A stretch of 13,265 nt of DNA from Candidatus Zhuqueibacterota bacterium (lineage in GTDB: Bacteria > SM23-31): NCBI GenBank assembly GCA_022562855.1, contig JADFON010000018.1, forward strand, positions 1 through 13,265, written 5' to 3'. Of this stretch, positions 1-7,657 are shown one piece after another. Below the pieces are notes generated by a model. That model saw only the letters and a list, made by a program, of their open reading frames with translations. It was not told where the DNA came from and ran no database searches. The translations under genes and the position numbers were made by a program. Position 1 is the first letter of the stretch. Each line of letters opens with the position of its first letter.

Positions 1-585
1 ATAAGCACCATTTGGACTTTGCTTGAGTCCGAATACATTAAAATAACGTAAGCCGATAACATCGGTTTGATAGGTTTTAGCAAAAACATCGGCATACAAC
101 TCATTCACATATTTTGTAACAGCATAAGGCGATAAGGGCTTTCCGATAGTGTTTTCAACTTTTGGCAAGTCTTTACTATCGCCATAGGTAGAACTGGACG
201 CTGCATACACCATACGCTTTACGGTCTTGTTTTCCTTTAAAGCTATCATCATATTTAAAAAACCCGAAATATTAACTGCATTTGTGATTGCCGGATCTTC
301 TATAGAACGAGGCACTGAACCCAATGCAGCTTGATGCGACACATAATCGATGTCTTTCATTGCAGATTTACAGGTTTCTAAATCTCGAATATCACCTTCA
401 ATAAGTTCAAAGGCTGGATGGTCTTTAAATTCAATAAGGTTTTTTTTATAGCCATTAGAAAAATCGTCCAAAACACGTACTCTTTTTGCACTATGTTTTA
501 ATAAATAACCCACAAGATTAGAACCAATAAACCCAGCTCCTCCAGTTACCAAAAATTTATAATCTTTTATATTATTCTGATTCAT
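1..585 (-). CDS. UDP-N-acetylglucosamine 4-epimerase, WbpP/TviC type (partial, C-terminus beyond window)
   Basis: An extended short-chain dehydrogenase that by family knowledge interconverts UDP-GlcNAc (and its uronic acid) with the galacto form, supplying sugars for surface polysaccharide. The frame is open from the ATG at 583-585 to base 1 and gives 195 residues; the family is about 320-345, so roughly 40% is missing. Visible features are the NAD-binding TGGAGFIG (residues 14-21), the Ser-rich active-site strand SSSTYGD (130-136), the catalytic Y154-x3-K158 (YAVTK) and LRYFNVFG (179-186). [10 protein letters not shown] and [19 protein letters not shown] are typical of WbpP/TviC rather than classical GalE. 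It lies 53 bases after the small membrane protein gene. Its leader is AT-rich (GAAATAAAAATG region) with no clear Shine-Dalgarno. A hand count gives about 35% G+C, below a sampled stretch of larC, and the protein reads like Bacteroidota homologues. Substrate specificity is inferred. Confidence 0.9.
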   Translation of the reverse strand, partial: MNQNNIKDYKFLVTGGAGFIGSNLVGYLLKHSAKRVRVLDDFSNGYKKNLIEFKDHPAFELIEGDIRDLETCKSAMKDIDYVSHQAALGSVPRSIEDPAITNAVNISGFLNMMIALKENKTVKRMVYAASSSTYGDSKDLPKVENTIGKPLSPYAVTKYVNELYADVFAKTYQTDVIGLRYFNVFGLKQSPNGAY

Positions 586-638
586 TTTTATTTCTGCTTT
601 CAACTTGATAAATAAAATCTTTTTTTGATAGATTTACA

Positions 639-1310
639 TTAAATCCAGGAATACTTTCTAATTATATCGCCCGAAAGAGCATATATATGTATCATTTCAC
701 TTGGAACCCTTGTAATATCTTTATTTCCTGAAAGAATTCTAAGAGCATAAATATAATAATCGTCATTTTCTAATTTTGGGAAGGAAAAATGACCGTTTTC
801 ATCCACTATTGTTTTTAGCACTATTTTATTCTTTAATAATTCATAAATCACCCCATTGTATCCCGATTGTTCATCGATTAACTGTAGCCGCTTTTCACGG
901 TAAAGGTCCTCCGCTCTGTCTTTTTCTCCAATAACCTGATCGAGATAATTCTTATTTTCTATGTACAACCGATTGGAAGGGGCGATACCCCTGAAGCTGG
1001 CGTCAAATATCAACTCTTCTTCGCGGGCTATTGTTACTAATACTTCGATTTCATTCTTAAGGGAGTCAATTGATTCATCAAGAAGTGCAACATTTTTTTC
1101 GTAGTATACATTGAGGGAATCGAGAAAAGGACCAATTTGAGAGGAAACTACAAATACATAAAGGGTGTCTTCTAATAGTTCGGAAGGATCTTCAGATAAT
1201 TCAAAAACAATATCACCTTCCAGTGAGCCCCACATTGCAGCATAATAAACAATTGCATATACTAACATTGAAATAGTAAATGCAATAATTAATCCAATAA
1301 ATATCCGCAT
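639..1310 (-). CDS. Hypothetical membrane-anchored coiled-coil protein with C-terminal beta-sandwich-like domain
   Basis: I do not recognise a named family. The 223-residue product begins with one hydrophobic segment (about residues 4-26) preceded by a short basic start (MR), so it is probably a signal anchor with the rest in the periplasm. An acidic stretch follows (30-48), then heptad-like charged helices (about 62-98 and 115-146) suggesting coiled coil. The last part contains IVLKTIVDENGHFSFPKL (163-180), which resembles the beta-sandwich of carboxypeptidase regulatory-like or transthyretin-like domains; this resemblance is by eye only. The ATG at 1308-1310 shares its A with the TAA stop of the upstream PQQ-propeller gene (TAATG), so translation is probably coupled. 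No good Shine-Dalgarno is seen. The context suggests a role alongside the propeller lipoprotein and barrel protein, but the function is unknown. Confidence 0.85.
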   Translation of the reverse strand: MRIFIGLIIAFTISMLVYAIVYYAAMWGSLEGDIVFELSEDPSELLEDTLYVFVVSSQIGPFLDSLNVYYEKNVALLDESIDSLKNEIEVLVTIAREEELIFDASFRGIAPSNRLYIENKNYLDQVIGEKDRAEDLYREKRLQLIDEQSGYNGVIYELLKNKIVLKTIVDENGHFSFPKLENDDYYIYALRILSGNKDITRVPSEMIHIYALSGDIIRKYSWI

Positions 1311-2467
1311 TAGTTTTTGTTTTGTCCAAATACGTATAAAAATCTTGATTCGACCGGGAATATCAACTTCCCATCGTAATAAGCCGGGTTGCCAACAACA
1401 CGACCCTCAACCGGGAATTCCCAGATCTTTTTCCCGCTGACTGCGTCAAGACCATAAACCATTTTATTCAATGCGCCAAAATACACTGTGCTCCCGATCG
1501 TTATGCAGGATGTGTTAACGACTGTCTCTGTGTCGAACCGCCATCTTTCTTCACCTGTAATCTTATCGATCGAATAAATTTTACCGTCGTTACACCCGAA
1601 GGTGATACTCTCCTTGGTAACTGACGGAGTCGTGTAAATTGCTCCATTTGTATTAAACCGCCAAAGCTCGCTACCTGAACGCGCATCAAGAGCAAGTAAT
1701 GTGTTATCAAGCGTTCCCCAGAATATCCTGCTGCCATCGGAGGATGGAGTAGCGCGAAGGATCATACCTGAATTGTACTGCCAAACTTCTTCTCCGGTGG
1801 ATTTGTCAAGCGCTGATATTATCCCCTTAAGAGAACCGACAATAACAAGATCGTCCACTACAATTGTTCCGGACAGAATCTCGGAGTCCGCCTGGTATTC
1901 CCAGACAATATCCCCGGATTCTTTGTCAAGATTGTAAACCAAACCCGACCTGTTTGCTGCAAATAAGTTGTCGCCTGATACCGTCAAAGCGCTTTCAAAA
2001 ACCCCAAGATTCTTTCGCCAATTAAACCGCCCTCTCACCGCATCAAAAGAGTTGATCGTGAATCTGCCGTCTACTGCTGCAAAATAAAGGGTATGATTAT
2101 CATAGACAGGCGCGCTGATCATTTTGTATTTGATTTTAATCTTTCCAAGCAGTTTGCCTTTTGTCAGGTCGTACGCCTGAAGATATCCTTTTTGTGTGCA
2201 GCAAAATACTGTATTATCGCCTGTTACGATTGTTGAACCAACCATTGATAGAGGCTTTAGTCTGAATAACAATTCGGGATTCTCGATGTCATCCGCTTCA
2301 CGGGCAAAAGAATGAAAACCGTCACCTCCTATCTCAGTCCATTGAATGTCTGATTCTAATGGCGACACCCTGAAACCGCTGGCACATGCAAAAACAGCGA
2401 GTGAGACAAAAAGTAAAAACAGAAATAACTTTGCACAATTAGGTTGAGTTCGGATTTTTTTGTTCAT
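1310..2467 (-). CDS. PQQ-type beta-propeller lipoprotein (BamB-like)
   Basis: A predicted lipoprotein made almost wholly of PQQ-enzyme-type propeller repeats, the fold of BamB, which scaffolds outer-membrane protein assembly. I chose ATG 2465-2467 (385 residues): it starts MNKKIRT and runs straight into a hydrophobic signal segment ending VFAC, with Cys28 as the likely lipid-attachment site. The open frame extends ten codons further to a TTG at 2497, but that would put an odd acidic extension in front of the signal peptide. Blade signatures of the form LDxxSGxxxW occur at residues 141-150, 180-189, 220-229, 260-269, 300-309 and 340-349, with a weaker one near 100; the last five are exactly 40 residues apart. 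No catalytic or PQQ-cofactor residues are evident, so a binding or scaffold role is more likely than dehydrogenase activity. It lies just after the barrel protein and overlaps the next gene by one base. Identity as a functional BamB is inference. Confidence 0.88.
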   Translation of the reverse strand: MNKKIRTQPNCAKLFLFLLFVSLAVFACASGFRVSPLESDIQWTEIGGDGFHSFAREADDIENPELLFRLKPLSMVGSTIVTGDNTVFCCTQKGYLQAYDLTKGKLLGKIKIKYKMISAPVYDNHTLYFAAVDGRFTINSFDAVRGRFNWRKNLGVFESALTVSGDNLFAANRSGLVYNLDKESGDIVWEYQADSEILSGTIVVDDLVIVGSLKGIISALDKSTGEEVWQYNSGMILRATPSSDGSRIFWGTLDNTLLALDARSGSELWRFNTNGAIYTTPSVTKESITFGCNDGKIYSIDKITGEERWRFDTETVVNTSCITIGSTVYFGALNKMVYGLDAVSGKKIWEFPVEGRVVGNPAYYDGKLIFPVESRFLYVFGQNKN

Positions 2468-2553
2468 AAAAATAGAATTTTTAAATTCTTCTTTCAATTT
2501 TAAGGGGTTTTATTTATTCAACGTTAATAAGCGATTTCTTCTGAAATACTTTA

Positions 2554-5496
2554 TTAGAAATCCCATCCGAAAAAGAATTGTTTAAACGTTTTACCACTGA
2601 TAGAGGAGAAATTATTTTGAATTCGTTTCCCAATATCAAGCCGCAAAACCAACGCACCGGCTAAATTAAACCTGAACCCAATCCCTACACTTCCGAGTTT
2701 TCTGGGAAATTCCACTCCATCCAGTCTTGTAAATTCACTTCCGCTATCGTTTATCCTTGCCGCATCCAAAAAGAGGGCGCCCCTAATTGCTCCAAATCCC
2801 ATTCTACCGAACGGAAACCGAATGCCGAAATTATCAATAAAGGGAAACCGGTACTCCACAGAAAGAAAATTTATTTCCTGTCCCCAAATCTGCCATAACG
2901 GGTATCCCCGTAAATCCCAGCTTCCGCCAATATAGAAACGCTGTGCTTCCCTGCCTCTGTTTATATTGGTCATCAGTCTCACGGCAAGAGCGGTACTGTT
3001 TGAAAGACGAAAATATTTTCTCAAATCAATAATAAGTGTATTATAACTGACATTATTATAACTAATATCCTTCGTTTTTCCTAAGGTCACTATATAGCGC
3101 GCGCCGTCAAGGGGACCTGTAGGACCCCACATCGAATTGTCTTTTACATATGATAAGTAAGCACCCGTTAGAAGCGCTATTCTCTCCTGGTCGTCCAGAA
3201 GCTTGTCTCTTTCCGACCTTCCGAAATTTGTGCTGAAATCAAACCGCTCGAATAATGATATCGGATAACTCATTCCAAAAAAACCACCATAATACCGCTC
3301 ATTAAAAAAGAAATCCGCCTCATTAAACCGCCGCCCTGAAAAATGGAATATCCCGTAGTTATAGTTTATTCTTTTCTTTAATAAAGATCTCATCAAAGTG
3401 AAGTTAAAACTTCGAAATATATTTTCTTTTGTTTGAGAATTATTGTACAGCAAAAGAAAATACCTGTCATTTCCAAGTAAATCGCTGATGGCAAATCGCG
3501 CTCCTCCATTGGTGCCGAATAGCGGATCATTGGTTACCTGACCCTGGGCAATGTCTAAACTGTATTTCTTCTCATACACGCCCGCGTTTTGATCGTGGAC
3601 AATGTCTATTTCTCCCGGTTTCCAATCTGAATCGTCATTGGTTATCTCATCTGTTTCCAGAATTGGTTTTTCTTCAAATATATCTAAAGCATTTTCCAGG
3701 TAACGAAGTTGATAACTGTACCGTTCAAATGCTGTAAAAAACAATCCACCTTCCGGCGTAAACTCCGGATCAAATACACCGGTTGTAAAATTCGTGACCT
3801 GTTTTGTTTCTCCCGGTTCATAAAATATTGCGGCGTTTTGCAAATCTTCGCTGCCGATATCCTTGTTCTCGTCACCCAATCCCGACTCAAAAGAAATAGT
3901 AGTGGTTCTTCCTTTATTGCCGCTTGGAAGGACTTCATACATGTGCGTCATAAATACATTTGCAACGCCGTTCCTGTTCGAAGTATATGCTAAGTAATTT
4001 CCCTCGTAAGACCAAACAGGGGATCTGTCAACATGTAAACCATTCGTGATCTGGTATATTTCTCCCGTATCAAGCTCTTTGACGAATAAATTATAAGCGC
4101 CCTGCTCTCCATATGCGGTTCGAGAAGAAGAGAAAACCAGCGAGCCACCATCGGGAGACCAAACAGGATTTTTGTCATCGTAAAAATCATCTGTTTCCTG
4201 AGAGAGAAATCCGCTTTCAATATCCAGTGTATAGATATCCCGGTTACCGGCAATATTTAATCCGGCAAATGCGATAGCGCTCTTGTCAATAGACCAGGAG
4301 GGCGATGATATAGTTATGATTCCGGGAAATTTGAAATCATCGACCAGTTTATTCGCGTTTGTGTCGTATAAATAAAGAATATCGGTTTCTCCGCTTTTCG
4401 TTGAAAAGGCGAGGATTCCGTCCTCGTTTATGTCAATCTTACTGCTTAAAAAATGGATCACTTCGTATTGTTCGGTGCGCTCCCCCTTTATTACAATCTC
4501 AGGTTTTTGACCACCCGGTTTCAAGGATAGTTTTACAATATTTGTATATCCTGTCGTATTGGAGATATAATAAAGGAAATCGCCGTATTCCGTCCTATGG
4601 TAAGCGGGAGCTTCATTTAATCCGCGGTCGGTAACCTTTTCTGCAGCCATCCTTGGAAATTCATTATTTTCAAGAAGAGGGTAATACTGCTTCTTTAATG
4701 AGTAGACCCATTCATCATTCAGTTCGGCGTAACCTTTGCCAATAACAAGCTTAAAAACATCCTCAAATTTCTTTCCGCGTGTAATATTCTCCATAAACAT
4801 CAATATTTTTTCTTCGCCATAAGTTTTTTCAATATAGCGCAGAAAATTCTCACCCTCTTTATACATCAGATAGCTGCCCGCTATCGCACCAAAACTCGTA
4901 ATCGGGACGAGAGTTCCTTCCAGCACCTGGTCTACCAAAACCATTTCTGACTGGGTATCCCATTCTCCCGACCAAAGCTCTGCCAAGCCTTCGATAAACC
5001 ACAATGGCGGCTGTACCTGCCTCGTTTTCCCTTCGTTCTTCTGTACCCAATATATCTTACTATGCATAAAGACGTGAACAAGTTCGTGGTGTATTACCCG
5101 TTTGAACCTGAACGTTGAGCCGTCACTTGGAATAACGACTCTGCCTTTAAAGAACTCGAAGAAACCACCTATACCTTCCGGGAGAAAAGAAGCTGTTGTA
5201 TTTGTCTGCTGGAAAAAAAGATGGGCGCTGTAAAAAATAAGCGGTATTTTTTTGGTGATGGTATGACTGAATTTATTTTCAAGAATCTTGTAGCTTTCTT
5301 CTGCGTAAAAAGCGCCTTGCTCGGCTAACTTTTTCATTTCAGGATAATAATATATGTTAAAATGGTCTGTAGTAAGAACCATCCAGTCAAAATCGGTATA
5401 CTGGATTTTATTCCTTCCGTAATAAAATCTTTGTGAAAGAGCGTCATTTGAGGTGAATATTAAAACAAGGATAATTGAGAAAAAATATTTTTTCAT
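2554..5496 (-). CDS. Outer-membrane chimera: HExxH metallopeptidase domain, TolB-like propeller, Omp85/BamA-type barrel
   Basis: A 980-residue exported protein. Signal peptide: residues 1 to about 22 (MKKYFF..., cleavage probably after ALS). Residues about 25-270 look like a peptidase-MA/gluzincin domain with H137-E-L-V-H141 and, 28 residues on, FIEGLAELW, where E169 or E173 is the probable third zinc ligand. Residues about 290-600 carry TolB/PD40 repeats (SPSWSIDKSAIAFAG at 398-412, NPVWSPDGGSLVFSSSR at 443-459, SPVWSYEGNYLAYTSNRNG at 492-510, a weaker one at 576-590). Residues about 655-980 are a beta-barrel with the Omp85 loop-6 motif in GGSWDLRGYP (857-866) and a terminal aromatic beta-signal (FFFGWDF). 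No POTRA repeats are apparent; the propeller occupies their place before the barrel. The ATG at 5494-5496 has AAAGG about 11 bases upstream. Such proteins are known from FCB-group genomes as uncharacterised PD40 or BamA/TamA family proteins. Protease activity, substrate and barrel role are unproven. Confidence 0.9.
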   Translation of the reverse strand: MKKYFFSIILVLIFTSNDALSQRFYYGRNKIQYTDFDWMVLTTDHFNIYYYPEMKKLAEQGAFYAEESYKILENKFSHTITKKIPLIFYSAHLFFQQTNTTASFLPEGIGGFFEFFKGRVVIPSDGSTFRFKRVIHHELVHVFMHSKIYWVQKNEGKTRQVQPPLWFIEGLAELWSGEWDTQSEMVLVDQVLEGTLVPITSFGAIAGSYLMYKEGENFLRYIEKTYGEEKILMFMENITRGKKFEDVFKLVIGKGYAELNDEWVYSLKKQYYPLLENNEFPRMAAEKVTDRGLNEAPAYHRTEYGDFLYYISNTTGYTNIVKLSLKPGGQKPEIVIKGERTEQYEVIHFLSSKIDINEDGILAFSTKSGETDILYLYDTNANKLVDDFKFPGIITISSPSWSIDKSAIAFAGLNIAGNRDIYTLDIESGFLSQETDDFYDDKNPVWSPDGGSLVFSSSRTAYGEQGAYNLFVKELDTGEIYQITNGLHVDRSPVWSYEGNYLAYTSNRNGVANVFMTHMYEVLPSGNKGRTTTISFESGLGDENKDIGSEDLQNAAIFYEPGETKQVTNFTTGVFDPEFTPEGGLFFTAFERYSYQLRYLENALDIFEEKPILETDEITNDDSDWKPGEIDIVHDQNAGVYEKKYSLDIAQGQVTNDPLFGTNGGARFAISDLLGNDRYFLLLYNNSQTKENIFRSFNFTLMRSLLKKRINYNYGIFHFSGRRFNEADFFFNERYYGGFFGMSYPISLFERFDFSTNFGRSERDKLLDDQERIALLTGAYLSYVKDNSMWGPTGPLDGARYIVTLGKTKDISYNNVSYNTLIIDLRKYFRLSNSTALAVRLMTNINRGREAQRFYIGGSWDLRGYPLWQIWGQEINFLSVEYRFPFIDNFGIRFPFGRMGFGAIRGALFLDAARINDSGSEFTRLDGVEFPRKLGSVGIGFRFNLAGALVLRLDIGKRIQNNFSSISGKTFKQFFFGWDF

Positions 5497-5684
5497 ACCG
5501 TCAGCCTTTTTTTCAACAATAAACCTGACTATTGAATTATATTTCGCACCTCATCAACACCAATCTAATTATTTACAATGCTTTATGCAATAATATTCCC
5601 AATTTTAAATATGTAATTTACACAACTTTGGTAAAAATCGTATTCAAGGTAAATTCAAGCATTTTTTTAGATATTAGCAGAGAG

Positions 5685-5717
5685 ATTGCCACATTCCGGT
5701 AAACCGGAATTCGCAAT
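5685..5717. repeat. REP-like palindromic hairpin
   Basis: ATTCCGGT (5693-5700) pairs with ACCGGAAT (5703-5710) across a two-base AA loop, and ATTGC (5685-5689) pairs with GCAAT (5713-5717) outside a small asymmetric bulge. On the minus strand it reads GTCATTGCGAATTCCGG followed by the return arm ending GTGGCAATCTC. This resembles the TCATTGCGA...GCAATCTC dispersed palindromes common in many bacterial genomes (family knowledge, not a search). It is nested inside the inverted-repeat element. Confidence 0.6.
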
Positions 5718-5741
5718 GACACAATGGGAGCATGCGTGGCG

Positions 5742-5790
5742 CCCCAAACTTAGCCTGCCACTATTTGGCTCCGTTTTTCGGGGTTTGGGG
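5742..5790. repeat. Inverted repeat enclosing two small hairpins (possible three-way junction)
   Basis: CCCCAAAC (5742-5749) pairs with GTTTGGGG (5783-5790). Between them lie AGCC/GGCT (5752-5755 with 5767-5770) and CCG-TTTTT-CGG (5771-5781). The three stems could form a cloverleaf-like junction in single-stranded DNA or RNA. It is not followed by a T-run on either strand, so it is not an obvious terminator. It lies in the GC-rich core of the inverted-repeat element. Confidence 0.45.
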
Positions 5791-5873
5791 GTGTGATTGT
5801 TGCGTTAAATTCAAAAATTTACCAAAGTTGTGTAAATTATAAAAGTTTAACACTACACACACCTTTACAATAA

Positions 5874-6506
5874 TTATTGAACAAAATTGTGACCAAGAAT
5901 GTTCTCGATAATTTTAAGACTTTCTTTGCGCAAAGCGGATATGGTCTTGTTGTTATAAATTACGTAATCCGACTTCTTTATATTATCTTCTTGTGAATCT
6001 TGCAGTTTCATCCTTTGCAATACACTTTCCGGGGAAACGATATTCTGATTGACTGCTCTTTTTATCCTCAATTCGTCATCAGCCGCTACAGTTACAACTA
6101 CGTCAAAATCCCTCTCTATCCCGGATTCGAAAACAAGAGCAGATTCCACCGCGATCATGGTATATTTTCCCGATAACTTTACCCTGCTGACGGTTTCTCT
6201 GATCTCTTTTCTCACCGGTGGATGTATAACTGCATTGATTTTCCGGATCGTTTCCCTGCTTTGAAAGATTTTCTTACTCAGTAACTTCTTGCTAATTTTA
6301 CCGTCAATTCCGCAGATTTCGCTGCCAAACTCGTCAATGACCTTTTGATGAACCGCCTCGTTCTTCCAGAGGATGTTTTTTGCAATATAATCGGCATTTA
6401 TAATAAAAGCTCCCTGTTCCTGAAAGAACTTCGATGCTGTGGACTTTCCGCTTCCTATTCCCCCGGTAATGGCAATTACCGGACAGCTATTTTCTACAGA
6501 TTTCAT
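5874..6506 (-). CDS. coaE: Dephospho-CoA kinase
   Basis: Catalyses the last step of coenzyme A synthesis, phosphorylating the ribose 3'-hydroxyl of dephospho-CoA with ATP in the cytoplasm. The 210-residue product has the usual family length. It carries the P-loop GGIGSGKST (15-23), INADYIA (36-42) at the position of the family's DAD motif, IHPPVRKEI (94-102) and the ESALVFESG segment (111-119) that corresponds to the conserved PLLFE region. The first Asp of the DAD motif is Asn37 while Asp39 is kept, a mild departure. The ATG at 6504-6506 lies 19 bases after the pilus ATPase stop, so the two are probably co-transcribed. No clear Shine-Dalgarno precedes it. Confidence 0.95.
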   Translation of the reverse strand: MKSVENSCPVIAITGGIGSGKSTASKFFQEQGAFIINADYIAKNILWKNEAVHQKVIDEFGSEICGIDGKISKKLLSKKIFQSRETIRKINAVIHPPVRKEIRETVSRVKLSGKYTMIAVESALVFESGIERDFDVVVTVAADDELRIKRAVNQNIVSPESVLQRMKLQDSQEDNIKKSDYVIYNNKTISALRKESLKIIENILGHNFVQ

Positions 6507-6525
6507 GAGATTGCAACGGCTATTG

Positions 6526-7638
6526 TTATTCCTCTTGAAAAGATTCTAATGCCAGGTCCCCCGTTTCAAGTTCGCCGCTTTCTTCCAACTTGATGCGAAG
6601 TTTTAAGTCGTTTGCGCTGTCGGCGGCTCTTATAGCGGTTTCGTAATCTATCTCTTCCTTTTTGTAAAGTTCATACAAATGCTGGTCAAAAGACTGCATA
6701 CCCTCGTGCGTACTTGCAGCAATCACACCTTTTAAACCTGCCGTGTCTCCTTTGTGTATAAGCTGGGCTACGCGCGGAGAACCGAGCATAATTTCGAAAA
6801 TCCCGACCATGCCGTCGCCATTCGATTTTGGAACCAGGCGCTGACATATAACACAATGCAGATTCAGAGACAACTGCATGTATATCTGCCTGTGTTCCTC
6901 AGCAGGGAAGAAATTCAGAATTCTTTCAAGCGTTTGATTGGCATTATTGGAGTGAAGCGTGCTAAAAACAAGATGCCCGGTTTCGGCGAATGATATTGCA
7001 GCCTCCATAGTCTCTCTATCCCGAATCTCGCCAATAAGGAGAACATCCGGCGCCTGGCGCAATGCGCTTTTCAATGCGTTCTTGTAGGACAGCGTATCCA
7101 TTCCAATTTCACGCTGCGTTATGATGCTTTTTTTGTGAGAATGTATAAATTCCAACGGGTCTTCAATCGTTATTATATGCCCTGATTTATGCCTGTTTCT
7201 GTAGTCAATTATGGCGGCAAGAGTTGTCGATTTCCCCGAACCCGTAGATCCTGTTACAAGGACCAAACCACGGGACAAAAGGGCTAAGTCAGCAAAAGCT
7301 TTCGGAAGATTTAAGTCCTCAAATGTTAAAATTTTCAACCTAATTTGTCTGATTACCATGGCAATCGAGTTGCGCTGACGCATGATATTTACACGAAACC
7401 TTCCTAAACCGGCAAGACTGTATGCCAGATTCTGCTCCAATACTTCTTCGAAATCGTTGACCTGATCCTCACGCATCAGTTTATAAGCCATTTCCTTAAT
7501 TTGCTCGTTGGTCAGATTTTCATTGCCGACCCGGACAAATTTACCTCTTGCGGTCATTGACGGGGGAGCCCCGACAGTTAAATAAAGATCGGATGCCTCC
7601 TGCTTGACCATTGTTTTTAACAATGAGTCCAAATTCAT
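6526..7638 (-). CDS. pilU: PilT/PilU-family type IV pilus retraction ATPase (PilU-like)
   Basis: A cytoplasmic hexameric secretion ATPase that powers depolymerisation of type IV pili for twitching motility. The 370-residue product has the N-terminal PAS-like region (about 1-100, starting MNLDSLLKTMVKQEASDLYL) and a RecA-like core with Walker A GSTGSGKST (130-138), the Asp box IEDPLEF (158-164), Walker B LLIGEIRDRE (200-209) and the His box GHLVFSTLHS (221-230). The C-terminal stretch GMQSFDQHLYELYKKEEIDY...ADSANDLKLRIKL matches PilU as I recall it (GMQTFDQALY...ADSPNDLRLMIKL) better than PilT, whose AIRNLIRE motif is absent. The ATG at 7636-7638 has only a weak upstream GGA. No other pilus gene is in the window. 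The PilT/PilU family is certain; the PilU subtype is probable. Confidence 0.93.
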   Translation of the reverse strand: MNLDSLLKTMVKQEASDLYLTVGAPPSMTARGKFVRVGNENLTNEQIKEMAYKLMREDQVNDFEEVLEQNLAYSLAGLGRFRVNIMRQRNSIAMVIRQIRLKILTFEDLNLPKAFADLALLSRGLVLVTGSTGSGKSTTLAAIIDYRNRHKSGHIITIEDPLEFIHSHKKSIITQREIGMDTLSYKNALKSALRQAPDVLLIGEIRDRETMEAAISFAETGHLVFSTLHSNNANQTLERILNFFPAEEHRQIYMQLSLNLHCVICQRLVPKSNGDGMVGIFEIMLGSPRVAQLIHKGDTAGLKGVIAASTHEGMQSFDQHLYELYKKEEIDYETAIRAADSANDLKLRIKLEESGELETGDLALESFQEE

Positions 7639-7657
7639 CGGTTATTTTCCGCTATGC

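Larger units (their letters stand above)
5614..5839. mobile_element. MITE-like element with 22-base perfect terminal inverted repeats
   Basis: Bases 5614-5635 and 5818-5839 are exact reverse complements of each other; the core is TTTACACAACTTTGGTAAA. They enclose about 180 bases that are clearly more GC-rich than the flanks and contain no open reading frame of useful size. Inside are a REP-like hairpin (5685-5717) and a second folded segment (5742-5790). A 9-base direct repeat TAAATTCAA lies near both ends (5650-5658, 5806-5814). The repeats end in TA on both sides, which would fit a TA target duplication if the element proper begins at ATTTACAC, but no longer duplication is clear. The TTTACACAA start recalls ends of some IS elements such as IS256 relatives (from memory). 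A non-autonomous transposable element is the best reading; a long regulatory hairpin is the alternative. Confidence 0.6.
5497..5873. other. Non-coding gap between coaE and the barrel protein gene
   Basis: A 377-base gap without a credible gene. The stretch 5614-5839 is an inverted-repeat-bounded element annotated separately. The 117 bases next to the barrel gene (5497-5613) are AT-rich and probably hold its promoter. On the minus strand TTGCAT, 17 bases, then TAGATT (about 5561-5589) is a weak sigma70-like match, not convincing by itself. No T-run-followed hairpin is seen directly after coaE, so where the coaE transcript ends is unclear. Confidence 0.6.

Noticed and set aside
1310-2467. PQQ-dependent dehydrogenase
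   Set aside because: The protein is a single short propeller with a lipoprotein signal and no visible catalytic Asp/metal-site or cytochrome motif; BamB-like is the better reading.
3684-4253. Open frames of 84-94 codons on both strands within the barrel chimera gene
   Set aside because: All overlap the continuous 980-residue frame, whose PD40 motifs run through this region; they have no independent support.
5561-5589. Sigma70-like TTGCAT-17-TAGATT upstream of the barrel gene
   Set aside because: Only partial matches to both boxes in AT-rich DNA; such matches arise by chance, so it is mentioned in the gap entry but not called as a promoter.
5742-5790. Possible transcription terminator after coaE
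   Set aside because: The stem-loop lacks a following T-run on the minus strand and is part of the inverted-repeat element, so I left it as a repeat.
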